From positions 23,731-87,730 of the forward strand of contig JASCOV010000014.1 in the NCBI GenBank assembly GCA_029960045.1: a stretch of 64,000 nt of DNA. The letters are read 5' to 3'. Under the pieces are notes generated by a model. It worked only from the letters and a program-made list of their open reading frames with translations, ran no database searches and was not told where the DNA came from. The stretch's first letter is position 1. The number at the start of each line of letters is the position of its first letter. Made by a program: the position numbers and the translations under genes. Source of the stretch: Flavobacteriaceae bacterium PS02293 (lineage in GTDB: Bacteria > Bacteroidota > Bacteroidia > Flavobacteriales > Weeksellaceae). Positions 24,770 to 33,081 of the stretch are shown here, piece by piece.

Positions 24770-25630
24770 ATGAATCAAAAAGAGAAAATCGCAATCGTAG
24801 ACCTTCTAAGAAACTACGTTGAACAAAAAGGAAGTCAAAATAAAGCATCAGCATCATTGAAAGGAGTTTCTACAGCTGTTGTTTCACATTTATTAAGTGG
24901 AAACTGGGAACCATATTCAGATGATATGTTTCGCCGTGTCGGCGCACAGGTTGGTCATAATGCTAATGAATGGCAGTTTGTAGAAACTACCAATTCAAAG
25001 ACAATTCTTACCAGAATTGCTGATGCTAAAGACAATCATTTGGTTTTAAGTTTTATTGGTAATGCAGGTGCTGGAAAGTCTGAAACTACCAAAAAATTTA
25101 CATCCGAAAATAAAAATGTTTTCCGTGTAGAATGTGGACAGTATTGGGACAGAAGTTTTTTCCTTTCAGAAATCCTTATGCAGATGGGATCTAAGGATTT
25201 TACTCCCAAAATATCCAATATGATGAGAGACTTAGTAAGAAAATTAAAGGATCTGGAAAATCCACAACTGATACTTGATGAAATTGACAAAGTCCCTGAT
25301 GATGTTTTTCTTTTCCTTATCACACTGTATAACGAACTTTTCAAACATTGCTCAATTATCATCCTAGGAACTCATTTTCTTAAGAAAAGAATCGAGGACG
25401 GTATCAGACTGAGAAAAAAAGGTTATGAGGAAATAAAGAGCCGATACGCTTCTTTCATCGAACTGGAAGATACTTCTGCAAGTGATGTAAAACTTGTTTG
25501 TGTCGGAAACGGTTTGAACAACGAAAAAAATATCAATGTGGTTTCTGTTACATCAAAAGGCGATCTCAGAAAAGTGTATAACGCTGTAATTGCTTCAAGA
25601 ATTGACGAAAAAGACAAACTTATAGGATAA
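24770..25630 (+). CDS. Mu-type transposition protein B (AAA+ ATPase)
   Basis: 286 residues. An N-terminal helix-turn-helix (GSQNKASASLKGVSTAVVSHLLSG) covers about residues 21-44. The AAA+ core has Walker A GNAGAGKSETT (97-107) and Walker B PQLILDEIDKVP (about 163-174). MuB homologues bind target DNA, stimulate MuA and give target immunity. It starts 2 nt after MuA. Confidence 0.93.
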   Translation: MNQKEKIAIVDLLRNYVEQKGSQNKASASLKGVSTAVVSHLLSGNWEPYSDDMFRRVGAQVGHNANEWQFVETTNSKTILTRIADAKDNHLVLSFIGNAGAGKSETTKKFTSENKNVFRVECGQYWDRSFFLSEILMQMGSKDFTPKISNMMRDLVRKLKDLENPQLILDEIDKVPDDVFLFLITLYNELFKHCSIIILGTHFLKKRIEDGIRLRKKGYEEIKSRYASFIELEDTSASDVKLVCVGNGLNNEKNINVVSVTSKGDLRKVYNAVIASRIDEKDKLIG

Positions 25631-26061
25631 TGAAAGGATATAGATATCACCCAGAAATAGACGGTCTAAAAGTGAATGAGGACGGCTCTGTGATTTATAG
25701 AAATGAAGAGGAAGTAACATTGAAGGAACGAAATAATGGCAGCCATATTTCCAAATATTTCTACTTCAAAGGAAAACAAATTGGTCTCGCAAAATTGGTC
25801 TTAGAATGTTGGAAAGGACTTGCGCCAGAACCTAGCCAAAGAGCAATCCATATCAATAATGACCAAACAGATTATCATCACGAAAATCTGAAATGGGGTC
25901 CGAAAGCCGGAAACACAAAATTTCCTCCGAAACTGACCAAAGAGCAAAAAGTGGAGATCTTGGAAAAGTTGAACGCCGGACAATCCGGGAACTCACTAGC
26001 AATTGAATACGGCGTCACACGAAACGCAATTTATCAACTTAAAAACAAACAAGCGGAATAA
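25630..26061 (+). CDS. HNH-like / helix-turn-helix phage protein
   Basis: 143 residues. Residues ~50-95 resemble an HNH_3 homing-endonuclease core (LAKLVLECWKGL, AIHINNDQTDYHHENLKW). The last 40 residues form a resolvase-like helix-turn-helix (TKEQKVEILEKLNAGQSGNSLAIEYGVTRNAIYQLK). Start codon overlaps the MuB stop (TAATG). It could be a DNA-binding regulator with a relict nuclease domain; cleavage activity is not assured. Confidence 0.7.
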   Translation: MKGYRYHPEIDGLKVNEDGSVIYRNEEEVTLKERNNGSHISKYFYFKGKQIGLAKLVLECWKGLAPEPSQRAIHINNDQTDYHHENLKWGPKAGNTKFPPKLTKEQKVEILEKLNAGQSGNSLAIEYGVTRNAIYQLKNKQAE

Positions 26062-26062
26062 T

Positions 26063-26689
26063 ATGGCAAAAGACTTCTTTTCTGTTAACGAGCTTGAAAG
26101 TACAAATTTTAAAGTGATGCCTTTCACAGGAAAATGGCTGGCAAGTTTTGGAAGACCAGAAGCAAGAGGTGTTTGGTTGATTTACGGAGAAAGCTTTCAT
26201 GGTAAATCCACACTAACAGGTCAGATGACACATTACTTGACAGATTTTGTAAAACATAAAATTTTATTGAATTCTTTAGAAGAGGGCAAGTCCGAATCAC
26301 TGAAATTGAATATACAAAGAGCATCGCTCTCCACAGTTTCAAACAAAATTCTTTTAGGTGACAAAGTTCCAATGAGTCGAGTGAAAGAACGATTGAATGC
26401 ACAACGTAGTCCGGAGATTATCATCACAGATAGTATACAGTACACAGATTTAGACAAAAAAAGCTACAACCAACTGCGTGAAGATTTTGATAAAAAACTG
26501 TGGATTTTCGTATCGCAGGCTGATGGCAAAGTGCCACGAGGTGCACTCGCAAAACACGTTCGTTTTGATGCCGATGTGAAAATACGAGTTGAAGGTTACA
26601 AAGCCTTCGTACAATCGAGATACGGCGGCGGCGAAGAATTTATAATAGACCCGGAAAGAGCTGCCAAATATTGGGGCAAAATAGAATAA
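26063..26689 (+). CDS. RecA-like P-loop ATPase
   Basis: 208 residues from ATG 26063. Walker A is GESFHGKSTLTG near residues 43-54, the Walker B-like strand is EIIITDSIQYTD near 125, and WIFVSQADG matches the DnaB/RecA core. It has only the ATPase core, like the single-domain RecA/DnaB-like proteins of many phages. Probably helps recombination or replication during transposition; the exact role is unknown. Confidence 0.75.
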   Translation: MAKDFFSVNELESTNFKVMPFTGKWLASFGRPEARGVWLIYGESFHGKSTLTGQMTHYLTDFVKHKILLNSLEEGKSESLKLNIQRASLSTVSNKILLGDKVPMSRVKERLNAQRSPEIIITDSIQYTDLDKKSYNQLREDFDKKLWIFVSQADGKVPRGALAKHVRFDADVKIRVEGYKAFVQSRYGGGEEFIIDPERAAKYWGKIE

Positions 26690-26708
26690 TTAAAAATCAA
26701 CAATAACA

Positions 26709-27002
26709 ATGCAAGAAATATATTTAGAAATCCTCGCCCTTGATAGCCTTTACGGTGTTCTGAGCTGGTATGAGCGGTGTTGGCTTCACATGGTTAGTAT
26801 CGGAAAAGAGTCTGGACAACCAAGCCTTAGAATAATGAGCCTTTATAAAGTCCTTGTCAACATAGAATGGGATGCACCAAAAAGGCGACCCGGTCAAGAC
26901 AGATGCGGACAATATTTTGAGGACGGGAAATGGCTCGAAATCGAACATTACCCAAAAAATCATCCTGAAATTACTAACCAAATTAGAAAATATTTAGAAT
27001 GA
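26709..27002 (+). CDS. hypothetical phage protein
   Basis: 97 residues, Trp-rich (LSWYERCWLHMVSIGKESG, GKWLEIEHYPKNHPE). No family recognised. Its stop overlaps the next start (ATGA), which supports translation in the early operon. Confidence 0.7.
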   Translation: MQEIYLEILALDSLYGVLSWYERCWLHMVSIGKESGQPSLRIMSLYKVLVNIEWDAPKRRPGQDRCGQYFEDGKWLEIEHYPKNHPEITNQIRKYLE

Positions 27003-27169
27003 GTGAAATGTTTCCACCAACAGAAAAAGAGCTAGAAGATATCATCGCAGGTCTCAAGGCTAGATTGGAAGATGACAGCTATCAGGAAGAGTGGGTAAAA
27101 ATCCACGATGAGCTGATGTTTAGAGAAAATCAACTTAGAAAATTAATAATTACAAATAATACAATATGA
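26999..27169 (+). CDS. 56-residue acidic phage protein
   Basis: Starts MSEMFPPTEKELEDIIAGLK, overlaps the previous stop by four bases and the DUF3164 start by four bases. Predicted helical and acidic. Double overlap with neighbours supports it as a real gene; function unknown. Confidence 0.7.
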   Translation: MSEMFPPTEKELEDIIAGLKARLEDDSYQEEWVKIHDELMFRENQLRKLIITNNTI

Positions 27170-27843
27170 CACCAGAAACAAACACAATCGACATTAAAAA
27201 GCTTTCTCCAGAGCAATTGAAAGAAATAGCTCAGCAGATAAAAGACAACGAGAAAGCGGAAAAAGAAAAAACTGCAAATGATAAAAAAGTCCTCAAAGGA
27301 CTCAAAAACGACTTTGTTCTTGCAAACGTAGATTTCTTCATTGACAAAAGAAATGATGTAGAAGATCGTGTCGTAAAAATGTTTCAAGACCTAAAAACCG
27401 TCATCGAACTGGATTCCGCATTGTATGGAGAAAAAAAAGCAGAACAGGACAGCTACTCTCACACCTTGGAAGATGGATCTGCATATATGCAGATTGGCTG
27501 GAATGTAAGTCCAACTTTCAACGGTACGGAATCGCACGGCATCAATCAGCTGAAAGAGTTCATGTCTTCATTGGCTGGCAATACAGATAATGAAAAATTG
27601 CTGATGAAATTCTTAAACATCGCTTTGAAAACTGATAATAAAGGCGATTACAATCCAAAAGCGGTGAGAGCATTGGATGCACTAAGATCAGAAGCAAACA
27701 GCGAGGTTTTCAGTTCGGCAATGGACATTATCAACGAAGCGATGATCGACATCAGGACATCACGATACGTGCGAGGTTACAAGATGGTGGACTTTGGAGA
27801 TAACATTATCAAGCGAGTTAATTTCAAATTTTCAATCGATTAA
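27166..27843 (+). CDS. DUF3164 family protein
   Basis: 225 residues, a conserved early protein of Mu-like phages. Recognisable segments are KVLKGLKNDFVLANVDFFIDKRNDVEDRVV and the long helical C-terminal part with VRALDALRSEANSEVFSSAMDIINEAMIDIRTSRYVRGYK. The biochemical function is unknown; position among the transposition genes is conserved in the family. Confidence 0.85.
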   Translation: MTPETNTIDIKKLSPEQLKEIAQQIKDNEKAEKEKTANDKKVLKGLKNDFVLANVDFFIDKRNDVEDRVVKMFQDLKTVIELDSALYGEKKAEQDSYSHTLEDGSAYMQIGWNVSPTFNGTESHGINQLKEFMSSLAGNTDNEKLLMKFLNIALKTDNKGDYNPKAVRALDALRSEANSEVFSSAMDIINEAMIDIRTSRYVRGYKMVDFGDNIIKRVNFKFSID

Positions 27844-27844
27844 A

Positions 27845-27973
27845 ATGGAAGAGCTTGTATTGATAGCAGTTGGTGTAGTCTGCTTTTTTGGAGGTGTTTT
27901 ATTAGGCGTAATACTGACACCATCCGCACCGCACCTAGTTGAACACGACGACTCATATAACCCACCAAAATAA
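27845..27973 (+). CDS. 42-residue single-span membrane protein
   Basis: One N-terminal transmembrane helix (LVLIAVGVVCFFGGVLLGVIL) followed by a short polar tail ending NPPK. It begins one base after the DUF3164 stop. Unknown function; superinfection exclusion or lysis-related roles are possible but unproven. Confidence 0.6.
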   Translation: MEELVLIAVGVVCFFGGVLLGVILTPSAPHLVEHDDSYNPPK

Positions 27974-27979
27974 ATCAAA

Positions 27980-28984
27980 ATGAAAATAATTGCACACAAA
28001 GTAGGAAACAAAGTTTTAGGCGAAACGCTGCAACTTTATCCGGAATTAGTACTTGATGAAAATACAATTGAGCTTTTACAAAATTACTTTTTAGGAAGTT
28101 TTAAAACAGAAGAAACATTTCAATTTTACAGCGATTCGTATTTGTCAAATAATCCAATTTTTAACGCTTCTGAAGGCATATTTAATGATCAAAGCATTTT
28201 TGATGAATGGTCTAAAGATATTGCAAAACATCTGTTCGAAGCTGCCGAAAATCCGAGAGTTCAAGGCGGCGAATTATTCGTTGTTTTTTTTCCAAAACTC
28301 GATGAAACAGATTTCGATAAGGTTGGAATTTTCAAAACTGAAAAAAGAGAATCATTCTTAAAAATCCATCCTAACTCTGAATATAGATCTTTAGATCTGG
28401 AACAGGACAAAGGCATTAGCCTAGCAAAAATCGATAAAGCTGCATTGATTTACAACAATGATAAAGAAAACGGTTATATCCTCTCAGTTGTAGATAATAA
28501 TAAAAACGGCGATATGTATTATTGGTTCGAGGACTTCTTGAAAGTGAAGCAACGCCAAGACGACTATTTCCATACACAAGAAACTTTATCTGTTTTTAAA
28601 ACTTACATCAAAGATCAGCTACCTACAGAATTTGAAGTTTCAACAGTTGATCAAGCAGATTTTATGAACAAATCTTTAACCTTTTTCAAGGAAAAAGAAG
28701 AATTCAAGTTTGAAGAGTTCACAGCTGAAGTCTTGGAAGATAAAGCGGTGATCGAAAGTTTTGAAATTTTCAAGAGTTGCTATGAACAGGATATGCAGAT
28801 CTCAATCTCCGAGGATTTTCCGATCAGCGCAGCTGCTGTGAAAAAACAGCAAAGCAAGTTCAAAAGCATCATCAAACTTGATACTAATTTTCACATCTAC
28901 ATCCACGGTGATAGAAATAAAATTGAAGACGGACAGGACGAAAAAGGAAAGTTTTACAAACTCTATTTCGAAGAGCAAAAATAA
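27980..28984 (+). CDS. nucleoid-associated protein, NdpA/YejK family
   Basis: 334 residues. Family segments are KIIAHKVGNK at the start, YSDSYLSNNPIFNASEGIFND, HLFEAAENPRVQGGELFVVFF near 75-100 and FHIYIHGDRNKIEDGQDEKGKFYKLYF at the C-terminus. NdpA proteins bind the bacterial nucleoid. A copy inside a transposable phage may help control host chromatin, target choice or host defence; that is inference. Confidence 0.85.
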   Translation: MKIIAHKVGNKVLGETLQLYPELVLDENTIELLQNYFLGSFKTEETFQFYSDSYLSNNPIFNASEGIFNDQSIFDEWSKDIAKHLFEAAENPRVQGGELFVVFFPKLDETDFDKVGIFKTEKRESFLKIHPNSEYRSLDLEQDKGISLAKIDKAALIYNNDKENGYILSVVDNNKNGDMYYWFEDFLKVKQRQDDYFHTQETLSVFKTYIKDQLPTEFEVSTVDQADFMNKSLTFFKEKEEFKFEEFTAEVLEDKAVIESFEIFKSCYEQDMQISISEDFPISAAAVKKQQSKFKSIIKLDTNFHIYIHGDRNKIEDGQDEKGKFYKLYFEEQK

Positions 28985-28986
28985 CA

Positions 28987-29028
28987 TCCCATACGGTTTT
29001 TCGGAGCGGTTCGATTCCGCTCTTGGGA
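28987..29028 (+). ncRNA. tRNA T-arm-like hairpin with closing helix
   Basis: GAGCGG-TTCGATT-CCGCTC (29004-29022) is a perfect T-arm with the canonical TTCGATT loop. TCCCA (28987-28991) and TGGGA (29024-29028) can close it like a shortened acceptor. It shares GCGGTTCGATTCCG with the tRNA-like RNA at 22623. D and anticodon arms are missing. It lies in the 64-bp gap between the NdpA-like gene and the next gene. Confidence 0.45.
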
Positions 29029-29048
29029 ACAAAACAAACATCACTAAT

Positions 29049-29474
29049 ATGGCAACTATTAAAAAATTAATGACACTTCTATCAAAAGAAGGTCTGGTGG
29101 ATGAGAGAGCCGGAATTATCTCTCAATTTACAAACGGTAGAAAGTTTTCTGCCAGAGATTTAAACTCATTTGAGTTGGACAGCCTTTGTACTTTTTTAGA
29201 AAATGAACAGAAAAAAAAGCAGAACGAACTTGACAAAAAACGCAAACGTGTGATCGCTGCCATTTTTGGAGTTCATAAAAAAGCTAACAAGGAAGTATCA
29301 ATGGAATATGTCAAAGGAATAGCCTGTAGAGCTGCCAAAGTTGACAATTTTAACCAGATACAACCAAACCGACTAGACAGCCTTTATAATGCATTTCTGA
29401 ATGCTCAAAAGGATTTGACTTTTGCAAAGCGATTGGTAGAAGGTTTTATTAATGAGCAAATATCTTACAACTGA
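29049..29474 (+). CDS. phage protein, possibly Mu gp16-like (DUF1018)
   Basis: 141 residues from ATG 29049. The middle is helical and basic (FLENEQKKKQNELDKKRKRVIAAIFGVHKK). The segment VSMEYVKGIACRAAKVDNFNQIQPNRLDSLYNAFLNAQKD recalls the helix pattern of DUF1018 proteins of Mu-like phages. This assignment is weak; position in the middle-early region fits. Confidence 0.55.
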   Translation: MATIKKLMTLLSKEGLVDERAGIISQFTNGRKFSARDLNSFELDSLCTFLENEQKKKQNELDKKRKRVIAAIFGVHKKANKEVSMEYVKGIACRAAKVDNFNQIQPNRLDSLYNAFLNAQKDLTFAKRLVEGFINEQISYN

Positions 29475-29608
29475 TGGCTCTGAAAAAAAGAAAATCAAAA
29501 TTGTCTGAGCTTTTCCCAGAACGTGAAGCAATCCGAGTGAAACCAATAACAAAAAAACCAACCGTGTCATCTAGCACCAATATATCTAGATATAATAGTG
29601 CTAAATGA
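29474..29608 (+). CDS. 44-residue basic phage protein
   Basis: Starts MALKKRKSKLSELFPEREAI and overlaps the previous stop. Strongly basic, probably disordered. Retained because of tight coupling to its neighbours. Confidence 0.5.
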   Translation: MALKKRKSKLSELFPEREAIRVKPITKKPTVSSSTNISRYNSAK

Positions 29609-29618
29609 CACCAACAAA

Positions 29619-30386
29619 ATGATTTTAACAAGACTAGGAAATAAAAGAAGAATGAAACCAGAACTATTAAAACATTTTCCCGATCACAGAATGCGAATAG
29701 AATTATTTTTCGGAGCTGGTGGAAGTTTCTTTTATCTACCAAAACCAAAATATGCGATTCTCAATGATCTGGATGACGATGTAATTAATTTGTATCTGGT
29801 GGTTCAAAATAATCTGGAGCAATTCAGAAGAGAAATCGAACTCGTACCGCTTACATCATCTCTAATAACTTATTGGAAGCAAAATGTCGAAACTGACCCA
29901 ATAAAAAAGGCATTGAGATTTATTTTTCTTTCAAATTTCTCATATATGGGAAAAGGTGACACTTTAAGGTTAGGACTTGACAATGCTAAACAATCCATTC
30001 TAAAAAATCTAAACAAAACATTTGAATTATTGCAGGATGTCAAAATCACAAATAGAGATTTCAGAGATGTACTTCCGAAAATTTCTTTCACAAAAGGTCT
30101 AAATGATAAGGACAAATGTTTTGTTTATCTCGACCCTGTCTATTTGGATACAGAACACTATTACCGGGTTCCGAACTGGAAAAAGGACGATTCTATTGAT
30201 TGTCTTGATATTGTGAAAAATTGTGGAATAAGGTCGGCAATGTCTGAATTTAATCATCCATTCATTGTACAGGAAGCAAAGGCGAGAGGTTTAAATGTTA
30301 TTGGACTAAAAGACAGAGCAAACATTAAAAACAGAAAATTAGAAATTTTAATAACAAACTACTCAAACAGTTTATTTGATGAATGA
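29619..30386 (+). CDS. DNA adenine methylase, D12 class
   Basis: 255 residues from ATG 29619. Motif I is IELFFGAGGSFFYLPKP near residues 28-44, and the NDLDDDVINLY strand follows. The catalytic motif IV reads YLDPVYLD instead of DPPY. The family transfers methyl groups to adenine N6, for example in GATC. The Pro-to-Val change in DPPY may alter activity or be tolerated. Phages use such enzymes to escape restriction or to regulate promoters. It ends overlapping the next gene. Confidence 0.85.
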   Translation: MILTRLGNKRRMKPELLKHFPDHRMRIELFFGAGGSFFYLPKPKYAILNDLDDDVINLYLVVQNNLEQFRREIELVPLTSSLITYWKQNVETDPIKKALRFIFLSNFSYMGKGDTLRLGLDNAKQSILKNLNKTFELLQDVKITNRDFRDVLPKISFTKGLNDKDKCFVYLDPVYLDTEHYYRVPNWKKDDSIDCLDIVKNCGIRSAMSEFNHPFIVQEAKARGLNVIGLKDRANIKNRKLEILITNYSNSLFDE

Positions 30387-30750
30387 AGAAATCATAACAC
30401 CAGAAATTGAAATCCTGACTTATCTAAACCAATTGGCAGATAAAAATTGCAGGATGATCAAAAGCAACCTTTCGCCAATTAGAGCGAGGTTAAAAGACGG
30501 CTACACTGTAGAAGAGCTTAAAGAAATTATACAAGTGAAAACGTTGGAGTGGAAAAACAACGAAGTGATGAATACCCATCTGCATCCAACGACATTGTTT
30601 CAGCCTTCCAAAGTTGATAAATATCTCAATCAATTATCATCAATCAAAGCAAACCCGGAGAAATATGCAAAGTACTTCGCAGACCTTAACAAAATCCAAA
30701 GAAGCGCAGCCGACGACGCTGGCGACCTTGCAGAAATGTTCGGAGAATAA
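30379..30750 (+). CDS. phage protein with conserved phage C-terminal domain
   Basis: 123 residues from ATG 30379. The segment VKTLEWKNNEVMNTHLHPTTLFQPSKVDKYLNQL matches the conserved C-terminal module of phage replication-type proteins (Phg_2220_C-like), here almost alone. It precedes the packaging genes and probably acts in replication. Overlaps the methylase end by 8 bases. Confidence 0.7.
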   Translation: MNEEIITPEIEILTYLNQLADKNCRMIKSNLSPIRARLKDGYTVEELKEIIQVKTLEWKNNEVMNTHLHPTTLFQPSKVDKYLNQLSSIKANPEKYAKYFADLNKIQRSAADDAGDLAEMFGE

Positions 30751-31423
30751 AGATGTTTTCAATAAAATTGCCAAGATGGAGCAATCCATTAGTATCAAGG
30801 AAAGTATCATTCACACACCAATTATTTCTACTCAAGGAAAAAAATTGGATCTGATAAAAGAGATTATCAAAATTGTAGAGTTCTATGTAAATATTACTGG
30901 TAAAAAATTTGAAAACTATCAGATCCACGTTCTTGCAGGTGACTTATATTTTCGGTTTAAAAATGACACGCTTGATGACATCATTATGATGTTCAAAATG
31001 ATCAGAACAGGCGAACTTGATAAGGTTGGATATACTGATAGTTTCAATGAAAAAATAATGCTGTATGTGGATCTCTATATGAATTACAAATCCGGCATCC
31101 GGGAAAAGATTATCAATGATGAAAAGCGAGAACGAAAAAAAGCGGATGCAAAAATTGAAATGTCGGACGAAGCTTTTGCAAAGTTCACAGAGCTGCAGAA
31201 CATGATCAAAGTGCCGATATTGAAAAAAGCAGAAACTTTCAGCATAAAAAAAGCACTTGGAAGCCTTGATACATATCTCGAAACTCTTCCGGAAACCTGC
31301 AAAAAATTAAGCGACTCAGATCTTACCTATGAAATCAAAAGGACGCAATATTCTAACAAAACCGCTTGGGAAATATTACTATCAGAACAATTAAAAAGAA
31401 AAGAATTAAAAAATGGAAACTGA
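30665..31423 (+). CDS. hypothetical phage protein
   Basis: About 252 residues from ATG 30665, overlapping the previous gene by 86 bases; an alternative ATG at 30776 avoids the overlap. The N-terminal TSQTLTKSKEAQPTTLATLQKC looks like real protein sequence, so the longer form is preferred. The centre is helical (IIKIVEFYVNITGKKFENYQIHVLAGDLYFRF), then a charged KRERKKADAK stretch. Family not recognised. Confidence 0.65.
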   Translation: MQSTSQTLTKSKEAQPTTLATLQKCSENKDVFNKIAKMEQSISIKESIIHTPIISTQGKKLDLIKEIIKIVEFYVNITGKKFENYQIHVLAGDLYFRFKNDTLDDIIMMFKMIRTGELDKVGYTDSFNEKIMLYVDLYMNYKSGIREKIINDEKRERKKADAKIEMSDEAFAKFTELQNMIKVPILKKAETFSIKKALGSLDTYLETLPETCKKLSDSDLTYEIKRTQYSNKTAWEILLSEQLKRKELKNGN

Positions 31424-31838
31424 AATTATTGTAAAATTTTTAAAAGAAATAGCTCCTTCTTTTGGAGATCTCACAATCGATGCAATTATCGAAACTCAAA
31501 AAGCTTTCCCGGAAGTAGTGGAAGTTTTACAACAGGAAAAACGGAGACGACAAAGAGCAATTCTGATTGATATGATCCGCAATGCAGCAACCGGAACCGT
31601 GATTGGTATTTGTAATGGAAATTTTATAAAAATTCATCCGGTTGAACCTGATGAAATTAAAATTACTCAAGACGATATCCTGAGATATAAATTAAAATAT
31701 GATCTGTCAGATTTGCAAAAGGAGTTTGATAAACTTGGAGCGATGGCGAATGATTTGAAATTTTCGGAAGTCAATGTAGTAAATGTAAAACCTTCTGTAA
31801 ATCCATTTGACAGGCAATATAAGAGACATAGAAGATGA
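31413..31838 (+). CDS. hypothetical phage protein
   Basis: 141 residues, beginning METEIIVKFLKEIAPSFGDL and mainly alpha-helical, with RQRAILIDMIRNAATGTVIGICNGNFIKI in the middle. It overlaps both neighbours by a few bases, as expected inside one operon. No recognisable family. Confidence 0.7.
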   Translation: METEIIVKFLKEIAPSFGDLTIDAIIETQKAFPEVVEVLQQEKRRRQRAILIDMIRNAATGTVIGICNGNFIKIHPVEPDEIKITQDDILRYKLKYDLSDLQKEFDKLGAMANDLKFSEVNVVNVKPSVNPFDRQYKRHRR

Positions 31839-32110
31839 TCCAACTAACAGAAAAACCACCAGACTTAATCCAAATGGAAATTAAACTTCATATACCACAA
31901 ACCGAAATCTTTGAATTTCTAAAAAACAGAGGTTACGAGATAAAAGGCTTTCCAATCCATTATCCTGCTGTCGAAGAAATGCTGGTCAGCGAACCCGCTC
32001 ACACCTGGCACACTTTCACAGCAACAAAAGGCGATGAAGAGCAAAACACTGATAACCAATTTTTGGAAGTCTACAAAAGAGAAATCACAGAATCTTTAAA
32101 ATTATCATAG
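31835..32110 (+). CDS. hypothetical phage protein, last gene of the early operon
   Basis: 91 residues, beginning MIQLTEKPPDLIQMEIKLHI; no family recognised. The stop is followed directly by an intrinsic terminator that ends the early transcription unit. Confidence 0.7.
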   Translation: MIQLTEKPPDLIQMEIKLHIPQTEIFEFLKNRGYEIKGFPIHYPAVEEMLVSEPAHTWHTFTATKGDEEQNTDNQFLEVYKREITESLKLS

Positions 32111-32137
32111 GTTACGGATTTCCGTAACCTTTTTTTA
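32110..32137 (+). terminator. early operon terminator
   Basis: GGTTACGG (32110-32117), loop ATTT, CCGTAACC (32122-32129), followed by TTTTTTT. Confidence 0.92.
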
Positions 32138-32160
32138 TTTAACATACTTAATTTTACATT

Positions 32161-32361
32161 ATGGAAGAATTTAAAATCAATGCACAAGACTATATTATTG
32201 ATGATATTCTATCACACATCAAAAACGGTCACATGGGAATAGCCTTTGCAAACGATTGGAACGTTGAAAGAAAAGGCGACACTTTACATTTCAAACTCAA
32301 AGAGTTCGGAAAAATAGACCTTTCTGTAATTTTTTGGTTTGGCTATCTTACAAATTCTTAA
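32161..32361 (+). CDS. hypothetical phage protein
   Basis: 66 residues (MEEFKINAQDYIIDDILSHI...). It starts just after the early terminator, so it begins a new unit of small genes running to 33849. No family recognised. Confidence 0.6.
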   Translation: MEEFKINAQDYIIDDILSHIKNGHMGIAFANDWNVERKGDTLHFKLKEFGKIDLSVIFWFGYLTNS

Positions 32362-32370
32362 TTTAGCAAT

Positions 32371-32808
32371 ATGATACGTTTTATTAACCTCGGAGATCAG
32401 ATCACCGACAAAAACAGATTTGCGTTTTATGACACCATTACAGACAAGTTTTGTGAGTTCAATGGTTCTCAGTCCTGGGACAATGTTGCTGATTTCAAAA
32501 AAGACTTTGAAGGTGATGATATTGATAGATATCAACGCCTGATTAATCATAATTTTATAATAGTTGATGATATTGATGATGTGAAGTATAATTTCAGTTT
32601 GTTTGCTGATAGATATTTTCAGCCATTTCCAATTGATCCTTGGCTAAAAAGAAATCGTACAATTCTAATAGAAAAATCTGCTGAAGAGAAAATCAAATTT
32701 TTAGAACCTCTTCTCAAGCAAGCTTTAGAATTTGAAGATTACTTAAAGGCTGACCAATTGAAATTACAAATCGAAGCTTTGAAAAATGGATTACAAAGCA
32801 ATAGTTAA
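32371..32808 (+). CDS. phage protein with a UVR-like C-terminal helical hairpin
   Basis: 145 residues. The last ~40 residues (EKIKFLEPLLKQALEFEDYLKADQLKLQIEALK) look like the UvrB/UvrC interaction hairpin, as also seen in the host nuclease at 15023. The N-terminal part (FINLGDQITDKNRFAFYDTITDKFCEFNGSQSW) is not recognised. Possibly a protein-protein adaptor. Confidence 0.6.
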   Translation: MIRFINLGDQITDKNRFAFYDTITDKFCEFNGSQSWDNVADFKKDFEGDDIDRYQRLINHNFIIVDDIDDVKYNFSLFADRYFQPFPIDPWLKRNRTILIEKSAEEKIKFLEPLLKQALEFEDYLKADQLKLQIEALKNGLQSNS

Positions 32809-33079
32809 CGAATTACAAACAATCGTTGATAATAAACCGGATCGTCATTTTTATAGGAACTTACAACTGTTAGTTGCTAAACTTGAACAGTCTGACGACG
32901 TAAAAGTTTTAAAAGTAGTTATCAGATACAAAAAACTGCTTTCAGATTTTGAAGATCCTTTCGACTGGCGAAAATTTGAATTTAGAGACCCTAACTTTAT
33001 CAAGGATATTACAGAACTAACAATAAAATTAATCGACTATCTGAATGACTATTTCGGACTTTTAAAACCTTTTAAATAA
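32786..33079 (+). CDS. hypothetical phage protein
   Basis: 97 residues, helical (VNELQTIVDNKPDRHFYRNLQLLVAKLEQ), overlapping the previous gene by 23 bases. No family recognised. Confidence 0.6.
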   Translation: MDYKAIVNELQTIVDNKPDRHFYRNLQLLVAKLEQSDDVKVLKVVIRYKKLLSDFEDPFDWRKFEFRDPNFIKDITELTIKLIDYLNDYFGLLKPFK

Positions 33080-33081
33080 CT

